DNA of 44,271 nucleotides from a virus (IMGVR_UViG_3300031787_000236:1-44271); one strand, 5' to 3'; positions 1-9,706 are shown, numbered from the stretch's first letter. The notes: a model not told the origin generated them from the sequence alone. Numbers and translations: made by a program.

Positions 1-2
1 CA

Positions 3-2357
3 ATCAAAGCCGCCAGAGAATACATCAAACAATTTGAAGGTGTTTCTGGTGCACCAAAAATTTATGGTCAAACTCGATTTGAATATGCTTTCATTGCTGA
101 CCAACATCAAGGTATGGTTGACTATGACTATGAAAAAGTATCAATCGCTGTAATTGATATTGAGGTCGGTTCAGAGAATGGCTTTCCTGATCCATACGAA
201 GCAAACGAACCTATCACAGCAATCTGTTTAAAATTTCTCAATGGTAAACCAATCGTATTTGGTTGTGGTGAATATCAAGTTGAAGAAGGTGAAATCTATA
301 TTCGTTGTAAAGATGAATACAATCTTTGTAAGAAATTTCTTGAGTTTTGGAAAGACAAATATCCAGACATCATTACTGGCTGGAATACAAAATTCTTTGA
401 TATACCATATCTCATTAATCGTTTTCGTAAAATTCTAGGTGATGATGAAGCCAAGAAACTATCACCATGGAATTACATCACAGAACGCAAAGCATATGTA
501 AACAATCGGCAATTGATTGATTATACTCTTGTTGGTGTTTCTTCACTTGATTATATCGAACTATACAAATGGTACGCACCTGGCGGCAAGTCACAAGAGT
601 CTTATCGTTTGGATAATATTGCACAAGTAGAACTTGGTGAAGGTAAGATTGCCTATGAGGAATATGATAATCTTCACACTCTGTATCGATTGAACTATCA
701 AAAATTTATTGAGTATAACATTAAAGACGTTGAACTCATTATCAAACTTGAAGATAAATTAAAACTGCTTGAGTTGGCAGTAACTCTTGCATACGACACC
801 AAATCAAACTTTGAAGATGTGTTTGCACAAACTCGTATGTGGGACGCTCTGACATACTCTTATCTGCGTGATAAAGATATCATTGTTCCACCACGAGTGA
901 TTAAAGATAAAGATGCAGCGTTTGAAGGCGCCTATGTTAAAGTGCCACAAGTTGGTCTACATGATTGGGTTGCTTCGTTTGATTTGAACTCTTTGTATCC
1001 ACATTTGATGATGCAATATAATATTTCACCAGAAACATTGATTGAACCAGAAAACTATACAAATGAAATGCGTGGTGTATTAGAACAAGGCGTTTCTGTT
1101 GATAGGCTTTTGAAAAAACGAATCGATACAACAAAATTAGAAAATGCAACATTAACACCTAATGGCCAATTCTTCCGTACTGATATTCAGGGGTTCTTAC
1201 CTAAGATGATGGAAGAAATGTATACAGATAGGAGTAAATTTAAAAAGATGATGTTGGCTGCAAAACAGGAATATGAAAATGAAAAAGACCCAAGCAAACT
1301 CTATGAAATTGAAAAACGAATTGCCAAATACAATAACATTCAGTTGGCCAAAAAGGTCTCTCTAAACTCCGCTTACGGTGCTTTGGGTTCTCAGTATTTC
1401 CGTTTTTATGATTTACGTATGGCCCTTGGTGTTACTACTGCTGGTCAGTTGAGTATTCGTTGGATTGAAAATAAAATTAATGAGTGGATGAATAAGATAC
1501 TTGACACAAAAGATGTCGATTATGTTATTGCTTCTGATACCGATTCGATTTACCTCCGCATGGGTGAACTCGTTAATAAATTTGTTAAAGATACCACGGA
1601 TAAACAAAAAGTTATAACACTCATGGATAAAATCTGTGAGGAAAAGATTCAACCATATATTGATAAGTCATATCAAGAACTGGCTGAATATGTTCATGCG
1701 TATCAGCAAAAAATGGAAATGAAACGAGAAGGCCTATCCAACAAAGGTATCTGGACAGCCAAAAAACGATACATCCTTAACATATACAATAATGAGGGTG
1801 TTCAATATAAAGAACCACAGATGAAAGTTATGGGTCTTGAAATGATTAAGTCATCTACGCCATCTGCCATTCGTGAGAAAATGAAACAAGCAATTCAACT
1901 AATGGTGAGTGGCACAGAGAATGACATCCACAAATTCATTGAGGATTTTAGAAAAGAATTTAAAACTTTACCCGTAGAAGAAATATCTTTTCCTCGTGGA
2001 CTTAATGGTCTAAATACTTATTCTGATGATTTAACTTTATATAAAAAAGGAACACCAATTCATGTTAAAGGTGCTATTCTTTATAATCATAATCTAAAAC
2101 AAAAGAATCTAACCAAAAAATATCCACTCATACAAGAAGGCGAAAAGGTTAAGTTTACTTACCTAAAAATGCCAAACCCATTTAAAGATACTGTCATTTC
2201 ATATCCATCTCGCCTACCAAAAGAGTTTGAATTACAAGAGTATATTGATTATGATATGCAATACGACAAAGCATTTTTAGATCCGATCAGAGTAATTTTG
2301 GATTGTATGGGTTGGAAAACAGAAAAAACAAGTTCGATAGAGGATTTCTTCTCATGA
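3..2357 (+). CDS. 43: DNA polymerase gp43, family B (5' partial)
   Basis: This is the replicative DNA polymerase of a T4-like phage, with 3'-5' exonuclease and polymerase domains. The frame is open from base 3, so the N-terminus lies outside the window; the first visible Met (114) is internal. The exonuclease motifs are DIE (about 156), TGWN-FDIPY (about 375-410) and YNIKDVE (about 712). Polymerase motif A is SFDLNSLYP (about 974), motif B is KKVSLNSAYGALG (about 1351), motif C is SDTDS (about 1533), and the family B KKRY motif follows. The C-terminus, SIEDFFS, resembles the short sliding-clamp-binding tail of T4 gp43. About 785 codons are visible against 898 residues in T4 gp43, so roughly 100 residues are missing. 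No intein or intron is seen. The gene overlaps the next by ATGA. Confidence 0.97.
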   Translation: MKAAREYIKQFEGVSGAPKIYGQTRFEYAFIADQHQGMVDYDYEKVSIAVIDIEVGSENGFPDPYEANEPITAICLKFLNGKPIVFGCGEYQVEEGEIYIRCKDEYNLCKKFLEFWKDKYPDIITGWNTKFFDIPYLINRFRKILGDDEAKKLSPWNYITERKAYVNNRQLIDYTLVGVSSLDYIELYKWYAPGGKSQESYRLDNIAQVELGEGKIAYEEYDNLHTLYRLNYQKFIEYNIKDVELIIKLEDKLKLLELAVTLAYDTKSNFEDVFAQTRMWDALTYSYLRDKDIIVPPRVIKDKDAAFEGAYVKVPQVGLHDWVASFDLNSLYPHLMMQYNISPETLIEPENYTNEMRGVLEQGVSVDRLLKKRIDTTKLENATLTPNGQFFRTDIQGFLPKMMEEMYTDRSKFKKMMLAAKQEYENEKDPSKLYEIEKRIAKYNNIQLAKKVSLNSAYGALGSQYFRFYDLRMALGVTTAGQLSIRWIENKINEWMNKILDTKDVDYVIASDTDSIYLRMGELVNKFVKDTTDKQKVITLMDKICEEKIQPYIDKSYQELAEYVHAYQQKMEMKREGLSNKGIWTAKKRYILNIYNNEGVQYKEPQMKVMGLEMIKSSTPSAIREKMKQAIQLMVSGTENDIHKFIEDFRKEFKTLPVEEISFPRGLNGLNTYSDDLTLYKKGTPIHVKGAILYNHNLKQKNLTKKYPLIQEGEKVKFTYLKMPNPFKDTVISYPSRLPKEFELQEYIDYDMQYDKAFLDPIRVILDCMGWKTEKTSSIEDFFS

Positions 2358-3352
2358 TACTAATCATACTGACATTATTATCGGCACTACTACTATCAGG
2401 TATTGCAGCTTACTATTCCATTATTGGTTTAGCTGCAATCTTCACAGGCGCATTTTGGCCAATCGTTTTCATGGGCTCGGTTCTTGAAATGAGTAAATTA
2501 GTTACTGCATCATGGTTATATCGTAATTGGAAAACCTGCCCACTTTTATTAAAATCTTATTTGACATCCTCTGTTGTCATATTAATGATAATCACAAGCA
2601 TGGGTATTTTTGGATTTTTGTCTAAAGCTCACATAGATTCCACAATGGAAGCCGGTGTGAATTCTGTTGAAATTCGGACACTCAATCAACAAGAGAAAAT
2701 TGCTAAAGAGCGTTTAGATTATTTACTGAAGCGTGCTGGTAATCCAGAAACAGCTTCAGCCAATGTTGATAGGCAAATTCAACAAACACAAAAAGAACTG
2801 GCAGATATCAACAAAAGAAAATTACCACTTCTTAAAGAAGAAAATAAATTAATTGCCGAAGTTGGTCCCATTAAGTATATTGGTGACATGGTATATGGCA
2901 CCGAAGATGCCAATGGTATTGATAAAGCAGTTCGTTTGGTAATATTGCTGATAATGGTTGTATTTGACCCTTTAGCTGTGTTATTATTGATAGCAGCAAA
3001 TATGTCATTACAACAAAGAAATAAAGTGGTTGTCAATAAAGAAAATGAAATTATTAAAATAGTACCGGATATACCAACACAAAATGTAGAAGTTGCAAAT
3101 GATAAAATTGAAATACCAAAAGAAAACATCACTAAAATAGAAGAACAACCAATTATAATAGATGAAGTGACCGGTGAAACAATTCCTCCGTTAACAGTTC
3201 ATGTTGTACCCGGAGTTTATGAAGAACACCACAATGTTACACCGACAGCAGAACAACCAAAGAAATTAGAACCTAAGTATGATTATGAAGATGAATTTGC
3301 TTTCAGAGAAAAAGCGAACACGACAACAAAATTAGATGGTGGTGATTTTTAA
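2354..3352 (+). CDS. multi-pass membrane protein of unknown function
   Basis: The function is not recognised. The start at 2354 is chosen because it makes an ATGA overlap with the gp43 stop; an in-frame start further upstream would run through gp43. The protein has about 332 residues. Two hydrophobic segments lie in the first 45 residues and a third near residues 70-92. A charged, coiled-coil-like stretch follows (about 105-180), then a fourth hydrophobic segment near 197-222, and a hydrophilic acidic tail of about 110 residues. The tight coupling to gp43 and uvsX suggests co-expression with replication genes, possibly to anchor replication at the membrane, but that is inference. Confidence 0.85.
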   Translation: MILIILTLLSALLLSGIAAYYSIIGLAAIFTGAFWPIVFMGSVLEMSKLVTASWLYRNWKTCPLLLKSYLTSSVVILMIITSMGIFGFLSKAHIDSTMEAGVNSVEIRTLNQQEKIAKERLDYLLKRAGNPETASANVDRQIQQTQKELADINKRKLPLLKEENKLIAEVGPIKYIGDMVYGTEDANGIDKAVRLVILLIMVVFDPLAVLLLIAANMSLQQRNKVVVNKENEIIKIVPDIPTQNVEVANDKIEIPKENITKIEEQPIIIDEVTGETIPPLTVHVVPGVYEEHHNVTPTAEQPKKLEPKYDYEDEFAFREKANTTTKLDGGDF

Positions 3353-3363
3353 AAAGGAAAATT

Positions 3364-4443
3364 ATGAGCATACTTGACAAGATTAAAAAAAACAGTAGTA
3401 TTAAAGAATCAGCAATTCTTTCTAAATCAAAATTCTTTACACAGAAAGATATGATACCCACATCGGTGCCAATTATTAATGTGGCACTTTCTGGTCGTTT
3501 AGATGGAGGCCTAACACCAGGTCTTACAATGTGGGCTGGCCCATCTAAACATTTTAAAACTGCCTTTAGTTTATTAATGGCAAAAAGTTATTTGGACAAA
3601 TATGAAGATGCAGCGTTATTATTTTACGATTCTGAGTTTGGTACTCCTCAGTCTTATTTTGACAGCTTTGGTATTGATACCAACAGAGTTTTACATACAC
3701 CTCTTACTGATATTGAACAATTAAAGTTTGATATCATGCAACAGTTAACCAATCTCGAAAGGAGTGATAGGTTAATTATTGTTATTGATTCGATTGGTAA
3801 TTTAGCTTCAAAGAAAGAAGTTGAAGATGCTCTAGAAGGCAAATCGGTTGCTGATATGTCCCGTGCCAAACAAGTTAAAAGTTTATTTCGCATGGTAACA
3901 CCACATCTCACAATGAAAGATGTCCCAATGATTGTGGTGAATCACACATATAAAGAAATTGGTATGTTTCCTAAAGATATTGTTGGTGGTGGAACAGGTT
4001 CATATTATTCAGCTGATAACATTTTTATTATTGGTCGTCAACAAGAAAAAGAAGGCACAGAAGTTGTTGGTTATAATTTCATTATCAATGTAGAGAAGTC
4101 ACGATATGTCAAAGAAAAATCAAAAATTCCCGTTTCTGTATCTTTTGACGGTGGCGTTAGCCGTTGGAGTGGGCTACTTGATATTGCACTCGATGGTGGA
4201 TTTGTTATTAAGCCTTCTAATGGATGGTACTCGAAAGTAGATGATGATGGTGTTATTCAGGATAAAAAATACCGTATCAAAGAAACCGACACATCCGATT
4301 TTTGGATGCCAGTTTTAAAAAGTAAAAAGTTTCAAACTTATGTAAAAGAAAAATATCAAATTGCAGCTGGTGAAATTATGCAAGGCGGTATTGATAATTT
4401 ATTTGATGAAGTTGTTACCATGAATGGAACCGAAAATGAGTAA
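3364..4443 (+). CDS. uvsX: UvsX RecA-like recombinase
   Basis: This is the strand-exchange ATPase of T4-like phages, which forms filaments on ssDNA for recombination-dependent replication and repair. The Walker A motif is GPSKHFKT (residues 59-66), matching the GPSKxFKx form of T4 UvsX rather than the bacterial RecA GPESSGKT. The Walker B region is RLIIVIDSIG (about 136-145). The length, 359 residues, is close to T4 UvsX (391). The Shine-Dalgarno AAAGGA lies just before ATG 3364. The stop overlaps the next small gene. Confidence 0.96.
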   Translation: MSILDKIKKNSSIKESAILSKSKFFTQKDMIPTSVPIINVALSGRLDGGLTPGLTMWAGPSKHFKTAFSLLMAKSYLDKYEDAALLFYDSEFGTPQSYFDSFGIDTNRVLHTPLTDIEQLKFDIMQQLTNLERSDRLIIVIDSIGNLASKKEVEDALEGKSVADMSRAKQVKSLFRMVTPHLTMKDVPMIVVNHTYKEIGMFPKDIVGGGTGSYYSADNIFIIGRQQEKEGTEVVGYNFIINVEKSRYVKEKSKIPVSVSFDGGVSRWSGLLDIALDGGFVIKPSNGWYSKVDDDGVIQDKKYRIKETDTSDFWMPVLKSKKFQTYVKEKYQIAAGEIMQGGIDNLFDEVVTMNGTENE

Positions 4444-4675
4444 TGAAGATGCTAAATTAAAACATTCTAAGCGTATTCAAAAAACTCAAAATCAAATTAA
4501 AAAACAAACTAAGATTGCTAAATCGCATGGCGTGCCGGTAGATGAACCACACAAATTTGCCAAACACCATGCAATGGACTGTGGCAATCCTGAATGTACA
4601 ATGTGTGGTAATCCTAGAAAAATATGGAAAGAAAAAACCATACAAGAAAAGAGATTTGAGGTGAAAGATGACTGA
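4436..4675 (+). CDS. small Cys/His-containing phage protein
   Basis: A conserved-looking small protein of 79 residues, not recognised by function. It is Lys-rich at the N-terminus. The C-terminal half carries a His-Ala-Met-Asp-Cys stretch, then Cys-x4-Cys-x2-Cys (CGNPECTMC), a possible partial zinc-binding site. I prefer ATG 4436, which overlaps the uvsX stop by 8 bases; an alternative ATG at 4424 would add four residues. Its position between uvsX and gp41 suggests expression with the replication operon. Confidence 0.8.
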   Translation: MSNEDAKLKHSKRIQKTQNQIKKQTKIAKSHGVPVDEPHKFAKHHAMDCGNPECTMCGNPRKIWKEKTIQEKRFEVKDD

Positions 4676-4988
4676 GGGTATTGATTATTGTTTCATTTAT
4701 CCAAAAAATGATGGCACTGCGGTACACATTAAATTTTTGGAAGGATTCTATAAAGACACCGTATTTAAATATGGTAAGGTAAAGTTTAAAGAAGAAAATG
4801 ATCAAGTGTATTTACTTTTTGCTTATGATGTGTTAGAATCTACAGTAGATAAACCACGAAAATTGGAAAAAGACGAGAAGTTTAAAAATTATATTGGCGA
4901 CTTACTTGTGGAAATTATGGGCAGTAATATTGAACAGGAAATAATTGATGAAGCTGGAACAAGCGATACTGAAGAACCTCGTTTATAA
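4668..4988 (+). CDS. hypothetical protein between uvsX and helicase
   Basis: A 106-residue acidic protein with no recognised domain. The start ATG 4668 overlaps the previous stop and follows a purine-rich GAGGTGAAAG. The sequence has alternating beta-type segments in the first 60 residues and an acidic tail. It overlaps the helicase gene by 41 bases in another frame. The position is the one T4 uses for gene 40, but I see no recognisable similarity, so no function is assigned. Confidence 0.8.
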   Translation: MTEGIDYCFIYPKNDGTAVHIKFLEGFYKDTVFKYGKVKFKEENDQVYLLFAYDVLESTVDKPRKLEKDEKFKNYIGDLLVEIMGSNIEQEIIDEAGTSDTEEPRL

Positions 4989-6339
4989 TGAGGAGTATTT
5001 ACGAAAAGTTTTACCATTTTTAAAGCTAGAATATTTTAGTGATAGTGTAGAAAGAACATTATTTAATGAAATTACATCATTCACGGAAACTTACAATAAC
5101 ACGGCAACGATTGAAGCACTTAGTATTGCCATCAAAGAAAAGAGGAATCTTTCATCTGATGAAGTTCAGAGATGTGAGGAGTATCTATCAGAAATTGAAA
5201 AGAATAAATCGGCAGAAACCGAAGTTCAATGGCTTGTTGACAAGACCGAAAAGTTCTGCCAAGAGAAGGCCATATACAACGCAGTATTGGGGTCTATTTC
5301 AATTCTCGATGGCAAAGATAAAAATCACGACAAAGGTCAGATTCCCAAGATATTATCGGACGCTTTAGCAGTAAGCTTTGATAACTCCGTTGGCCATGAC
5401 TACTTACAGGACTCAGATGCTCGATATGAATTCTATCATAGAAAAGAGGAACGAATCCCATTCGACCTCGACTACTTTAACAAGATCACAAAAGGTGGTT
5501 TACCAGCTAAGACGCTTAACATTGCTTTGGCGGGGACTGGTGTTGGTAAATCTCTTTTTATGTGTCATGTGGCTGCTTCGTGCATGGTTCAGGGTAAAAA
5601 TGTTCTTTACATCACTTTGGAAATGAGTGAAGAAAAGATTGCAGAACGAATTGATGCCAATCTATTGAATGTTACCATTGATGATTTGATTGAGTTACCA
5701 AAAGATATGTATGATAAAAAAGTTAATCGTGTCCGTGAAAAGACCACAGGCAAATTAATTATCAAAGAATATCCAACTGCTTCGGCATCAACTATTCATT
5801 TTAGGACACTATTAAATGAACTCAATCTCAAGAGGTCTTTTGTACCTGACATTATATTCGTTGACTATCTCAATATTTGTTGTTCTGCTCGCATTAAGGC
5901 TGGTGCGAATATTAATTCCTACACCTACGTTAAAGCAATTGCAGAAGAATTACGTGGCCTTGCTGTTGAGTATAATGTTCCTATTGTATCTGCTACACAA
6001 ACTACCCGCTCAGGATTTACTTCCAGTGATCCGGGTCTTGAGGATACGAGTGAATCGTTCGGACTTCCCGCCACCGCAGATTTAATGTTTGCTTTGATTT
6101 CTTCTGAAGAACTAGAAGAACTTGGCCAAATCATGGTCAAACAATTAAAGAATAGATATAATGATCCAACATTCCACAAACGATTTACTCTTGGTGTTGA
6201 TAGATCCAAAATGAAACTATATGATGTTGAACAGGCCGCACAAATGGGTATCGCAGATGCTGGCCACGATAAGCCTTTGAACACATTTGGTACAAGAGAA
6301 GAAAAACAAAAGAAATCATTTAGTGGTTTTAAAGTATGA
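4948..6339 (+). CDS. 41: replicative DNA helicase gp41 (DnaB family)
   Basis: This is the hexameric 5'-3' replicative helicase that works with primase gp61 (29514-30527 here). Residues about 1-170 form the N-terminal DnaB-like domain and the rest is the RecA-type ATPase. Walker A is AGTGVGKSL (about 195-203), Walker B is IIFVDYLN (about 302-309), followed by SATQTTRSG and a KNRYNDP-type motif typical of DnaB helicases. The length, 463 residues, is close to T4 gp41 (475). I chose ATG 4948; a TTG one codon upstream is less likely. The end overlaps the next gene by ATGA. Confidence 0.96.
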   Translation: MKLEQAILKNLVYNEEYLRKVLPFLKLEYFSDSVERTLFNEITSFTETYNNTATIEALSIAIKEKRNLSSDEVQRCEEYLSEIEKNKSAETEVQWLVDKTEKFCQEKAIYNAVLGSISILDGKDKNHDKGQIPKILSDALAVSFDNSVGHDYLQDSDARYEFYHRKEERIPFDLDYFNKITKGGLPAKTLNIALAGTGVGKSLFMCHVAASCMVQGKNVLYITLEMSEEKIAERIDANLLNVTIDDLIELPKDMYDKKVNRVREKTTGKLIIKEYPTASASTIHFRTLLNELNLKRSFVPDIIFVDYLNICCSARIKAGANINSYTYVKAIAEELRGLAVEYNVPIVSATQTTRSGFTSSDPGLEDTSESFGLPATADLMFALISSEELEELGQIMVKQLKNRYNDPTFHKRFTLGVDRSKMKLYDVEQAAQMGIADAGHDKPLNTFGTREEKQKKSFSGFKV

Positions 6340-7445
6340 TAATCTCCAGAGAAAATGGTTTGTATTGTGCTAAGGTCTTTCATGATTATTTTAATAATTA
6401 TAATGACATAGAACAATACATGCGAGAGGAAAAAATAAAATCTCTCGATCAAATACCAACATCAATATTTCCACCTGAAGATGATTTGTTTTCAGATTTT
6501 TCAATGCACCCCAATGATATGGATATTGAAGTGGTAGAAATACCAGGTCAAACATGGGAAACATTACTTTCCATTACATCATCACATATCAATAAAGCAC
6601 CAGTTGGCAGAAATGTACAATTGGCAGTCAGAGAAAAGAACTCAGGAAAGATTCTAGGTTTCATTCGGTTAGGTTCACCTGTAATCTATATGCGACCACG
6701 CAATGAGATGCTTGGACAAGTGTTCTCGCAAACCACAGAAACATCCAAGCGATTCAATGCCTCTGCTATGATGGGATTCGTAATTGTACCATCTCAGCCA
6801 TTTGGTTTTAATTACCTAGGTGGTAAACTAATGGCTGGCATTTGTACCAGTCATACAGTAAGAGAAATCTGTAATAAAAAATATGGTATGAATCTTTGTT
6901 TGTTCGAAACAACCAGTTTATATGGTTCGACAAAACAGGTATCACAATATGATGGTATGAAACCATATATTCGATACAAAGGTCTTACCGAATCCGATAT
7001 AGTACCAATGATGCACGGTCAATCATATAATGATTTAAAACAATATGTTGAAAGTAAAGTCGGAGATATTTTGGGTGGTGATGAAAGTACCACCAGTAGA
7101 AAGTTGAGAACATTCACAAAGATTATTGCTCTCACTAAAGCTGCTTTAAAGGGATCACCTGAAGCAGAGGCATTCTCTTTAACGATTGAGAAGGCTAAAT
7201 CGTTGACAGAAAAGAAAAGATATTATGTTGGTGATTATGGTTTTAAAAATATGGTTGATTATGTTAACCTAAAAACCGATAAACTTTTACCTGGTGAAAA
7301 CTATCATAAACATGAATTGAATAATGTTATCGAATGGTGGCGGAGTAAAGCTATAAATAGATACGAAACCCTTAAATCTGAGGGTAGATTAAGAACCGAA
7401 CTTGAGGTATGGACTTCAGGTAAAGATATTCAAATTATTAGGTAA
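6336..7445 (+). CDS. DUF4338 / DruA-like protein
   Basis: A 369-residue protein whose central part (about residues 80-220) resembles the DUF4338 family, which includes DruA of the Druantia defence system. The resemblance rests on the pattern GKILGFIRLGSP, then MRPRNEMLG, then FVIVPSQPFGFNYLGGKL and LFETTSLYGS. This matches the family's order of glycine-rich strand, R-D/N-x-x-(I/L)G, F-x-I-x-P and LETT-type blocks. The C-terminal 120 residues are basic and helical. The assignment is from remembered family patterns, not a search. The gene starts by ATGA overlap inside the helicase stop, so it sits within the core replication operon. An exact TATAAATA at 7352-7359 lies inside it. Confidence 0.6.
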   Translation: MIISRENGLYCAKVFHDYFNNYNDIEQYMREEKIKSLDQIPTSIFPPEDDLFSDFSMHPNDMDIEVVEIPGQTWETLLSITSSHINKAPVGRNVQLAVREKNSGKILGFIRLGSPVIYMRPRNEMLGQVFSQTTETSKRFNASAMMGFVIVPSQPFGFNYLGGKLMAGICTSHTVREICNKKYGMNLCLFETTSLYGSTKQVSQYDGMKPYIRYKGLTESDIVPMMHGQSYNDLKQYVESKVGDILGGDESTTSRKLRTFTKIIALTKAALKGSPEAEAFSLTIEKAKSLTEKKRYYVGDYGFKNMVDYVNLKTDKLLPGENYHKHELNNVIEWWRSKAINRYETLKSEGRLRTELEVWTSGKDIQIIR

Positions 7446-7447
7446 AA

Positions 7448-8707
7448 ATGGCTGACGATACCTCAAAAGCAGAATCCGCACAAGCATTGTTTTGTGCCAT
7501 GGCCGATTTCGTGGGAGCCGCCAAAGTTGAAAAGATATTTGATGAAAAGCTTTATCCAACATATAAAGTATTTAAAAGATTTTGGGATGAAAATTATCCA
7601 ACAGCAAAAATTGGCGTTGCGTTTAAAACACACGTTGATTCTGGAACAACTAATTTAAAAGAAATTGAAGATTTTTTAATGAAAGATGATAGTTGGTATA
7701 TTTCTTCTTTAAAGATTGCAAAGAAACTCATAAAAGATTTAGAGGACATATCAAATAAATTTAATACAATAAAAAGACCTTCATGGTCATCTGTTTTTTA
7801 TGTGCGTGGTGACAAAGAGGTTATGGATAATATTCAAGAATTATTCAAAGAAGCCAATGATGATCAAAAGAAAATTAATCAAATGTTAGTTGAGAGTGGC
7901 CAGGCTAGAAAATTATTATTTGGTGATATTAATAAATGGTCTCCTGCCGACATATACTTTGCTTCACCCAAAGCAAAAAAAGATATACAAAATTTGGTAA
8001 TGAAAAAGCAAGGTTTAACATTCTCAACATTGAATACATTTATAGCCTCAATGATTTCAACTGGAAATTTACTACCACTATCTTTAAAAAAACAAACTCA
8101 AGAAGTAAAAATTTATAAGGTTAATTTTAGCCGACCAAACGAATTAAAAGAAATAGAAAGAGTGAAGTCATATGGATTAAGTGATTGGCAACCAAGAAAA
8201 CCTGGTGGAAAAAACGCCAGAGATTTGAAACTGTATATGTCACAAGATAAAACAAAATATATTCAAATGTTGCATGTTACCGATGAGAGTGGTGGATGGA
8301 AAGCAAACAATATGGATAAAAATTCTGAAGCTAGACACGGATCTTTATCATCACAATATGTTTTTGCTGATGCTCTTTCTCTCGTTGATAATAGCTTTGC
8401 CTCTAAATGGTTATCACAATTTAAAACATCGAATGATAAATTTAAGAAAGAGTTAAAAGATTTTACTAAGAAATATTCTGGTGGAAAAAAACCGAAACAA
8501 ATTGCTGGACAAAAAGAAAAAGATCCAATAAGGTTGATGTACGAAGAAACGAGAACGGAACTTAGTGCTGAGGTAACAAACAAATTAATTCCTATGTTAA
8601 TCTCTTGGTTTAATAGGGGTGATAACGCAGATAAATTTGTGCGTGTTATATACCAATACACATCATCTCGTTCCGAAGATGCTGGACCATTTATAATTGC
8701 AAAGTAA
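7448..8707 (+). CDS. conserved phage protein of unknown function (KWSPADIY motif)
   Basis: A 419-residue lysine-rich protein, not recognised by function. It has a helical N-terminal half and a KWSPADIYFAS segment at residues about 163-173. A Ser/Thr-rich middle with 'GWKANN' and 'EARHGSLSSQYVF' stretches and a helical C-terminus follow. It begins two bases after the stop of the DUF4338-like gene and is followed immediately by a small coiled-coil gene, so it is probably co-transcribed. No transmembrane segment, signal peptide or catalytic motif is seen. Confidence 0.8.
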   Translation: MADDTSKAESAQALFCAMADFVGAAKVEKIFDEKLYPTYKVFKRFWDENYPTAKIGVAFKTHVDSGTTNLKEIEDFLMKDDSWYISSLKIAKKLIKDLEDISNKFNTIKRPSWSSVFYVRGDKEVMDNIQELFKEANDDQKKINQMLVESGQARKLLFGDINKWSPADIYFASPKAKKDIQNLVMKKQGLTFSTLNTFIASMISTGNLLPLSLKKQTQEVKIYKVNFSRPNELKEIERVKSYGLSDWQPRKPGGKNARDLKLYMSQDKTKYIQMLHVTDESGGWKANNMDKNSEARHGSLSSQYVFADALSLVDNSFASKWLSQFKTSNDKFKKELKDFTKKYSGGKKPKQIAGQKEKDPIRLMYEETRTELSAEVTNKLIPMLISWFNRGDNADKFVRVIYQYTSSRSEDAGPFIIAK

Positions 8708-8710
8708 AAT

Positions 8711-8989
8711 ATGCCATTAATTGATTTTGATAAACTCGCACAAGAATTTGATATAGAAGATGATTTTGGTTTTTCTGCTGTATCAGAAGAAGAATATAAT
8801 TCTGTTATCAATAAAACAGCCGAGACCGCAGAAGATTATAAAGCTCGACTAAAAGAAGTAGAAAAATTGATTGTTCCTTTTCTCACCAAGTTACATTCGA
8901 CCGGAGAAAAAGAATACATATATTGGCCAAATCGTAAACCTATTATAGAAAAACAAATAGAGAAGATACTTAAACTAACAAGAGATTAA
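8711..8989 (+). CDS. small acidic/helical phage protein
   Basis: A 92-residue protein. The first 35 residues are acidic, including a DFDKLAQEFDIEDDFGF segment, and the rest is helical with a KEYIYWPNRKPIIEKQI stretch. This pattern recurs in small proteins of T4-like marine phages as I remember them, but their function is unknown. It is the last gene before the glycan island and closes the replication operon. Confidence 0.8.
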   Translation: MPLIDFDKLAQEFDIEDDFGFSAVSEEEYNSVINKTAETAEDYKARLKEVEKLIVPFLTKLHSTGEKEYIYWPNRKPIIEKQIEKILKLTRD

Positions 8990-8992
8990 ATT

Positions 8993-9706
8993 ATGTCCGC
9001 TACCGTGATTATACCAACCACTGGATCACCAGAGGTAAAAACTGCCGTTGAATCTGTCCTAAATCAAAGTCATCCTACAGAATGTTATGTTATTATTGAT
9101 GGCGACCAACACATGGACAAAACAATAGAATCATTAGGTTCAACTGTTGATGATATACGAGTTCACATTTGTTCTTTACCAATCAATGTCGGTGCCAATG
9201 GATTTTATGGTCACCGTGTCTATGCTGCCTTCACACACCTAATCAATACAGAATATGTCGGATATCTCGACCAAGATAATTGGTTGTATCGGTCTCATAT
9301 TGAACAATGTATTAAAACAATCAACACAAGAAGTTTGGATTGGTGTTACTCCCTACGACAAATATATAATAAAGAAGGTAAATTTGTTTGTTTTGATGAT
9401 TGCGAATCATTAGGTAAGTGGCCAACATATCACGGAGTGCACCATATAGATACTAATTGTTATTTCATTAAAACGGAAGTAGCAAATAAAATTGCAAGTG
9501 CTTGGCACGGTGGTTGGGGTCAAGATAGAGTGTTTCTACAAGCAATAACACATCATTTTCCTAAATTTGATTGTACAAAAGAATATACAACGTGTTATAG
9601 AGTAGATGGTGGTAAAGGTTCTGTCAATGCAGAATTCTTTGAGAATGGTAACAAAGTAATGAATGAAAAATATAATGGAGAATACCCATGGCGGAAAAAA
9701 GCCTAA
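8993..9706 (+). CDS. glycosyltransferase, family 2-like (GT-A fold)
   Basis: Probably a nucleotide-sugar transferase. The N-terminus, ATVIIPTTGSPEVKTAVESVL (residues about 3-23), is the nucleotide-binding start of GT2 enzymes. A YLDQDNW segment at about 93-99 is in the place of the DxD metal-binding motif. HGGWGQDRVF near residue 174 is a plausible acceptor or catalytic loop. The length, 237 residues, is typical for a minimal GT-A domain. It starts the nine-gene glycan island. Confidence 0.8.
   Translation: MSATVIIPTTGSPEVKTAVESVLNQSHPTECYVIIDGDQHMDKTIESLGSTVDDIRVHICSLPINVGANGFYGHRVYAAFTHLINTEYVGYLDQDNWLYRSHIEQCIKTINTRSLDWCYSLRQIYNKEGKFVCFDDCESLGKWPTYHGVHHIDTNCYFIKTEVANKIASAWHGGWGQDRVFLQAITHHFPKFDCTKEYTTCYRVDGGKGSVNAEFFENGNKVMNEKYNGEYPWRKKA

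Noticed and set aside
5925-6452. 175-codon minus-strand ORF over the helicase gene end.
   Set aside because: It is antisense to gp41 and to the next gene, with no independent support.
7352-7359. Exact TATAAATA inside the DUF4338-like gene.
   Set aside because: In DNA this AT-rich a few matches are expected by chance, and this one is within a coding sequence 89 bases before the next gene. Not called as a promoter.
8263-8811. 182-codon minus-strand ORF.
   Set aside because: It is antisense to a well-supported + strand gene, no gene in the window is on the minus strand, and it has no ribosome site or recognisable domain.
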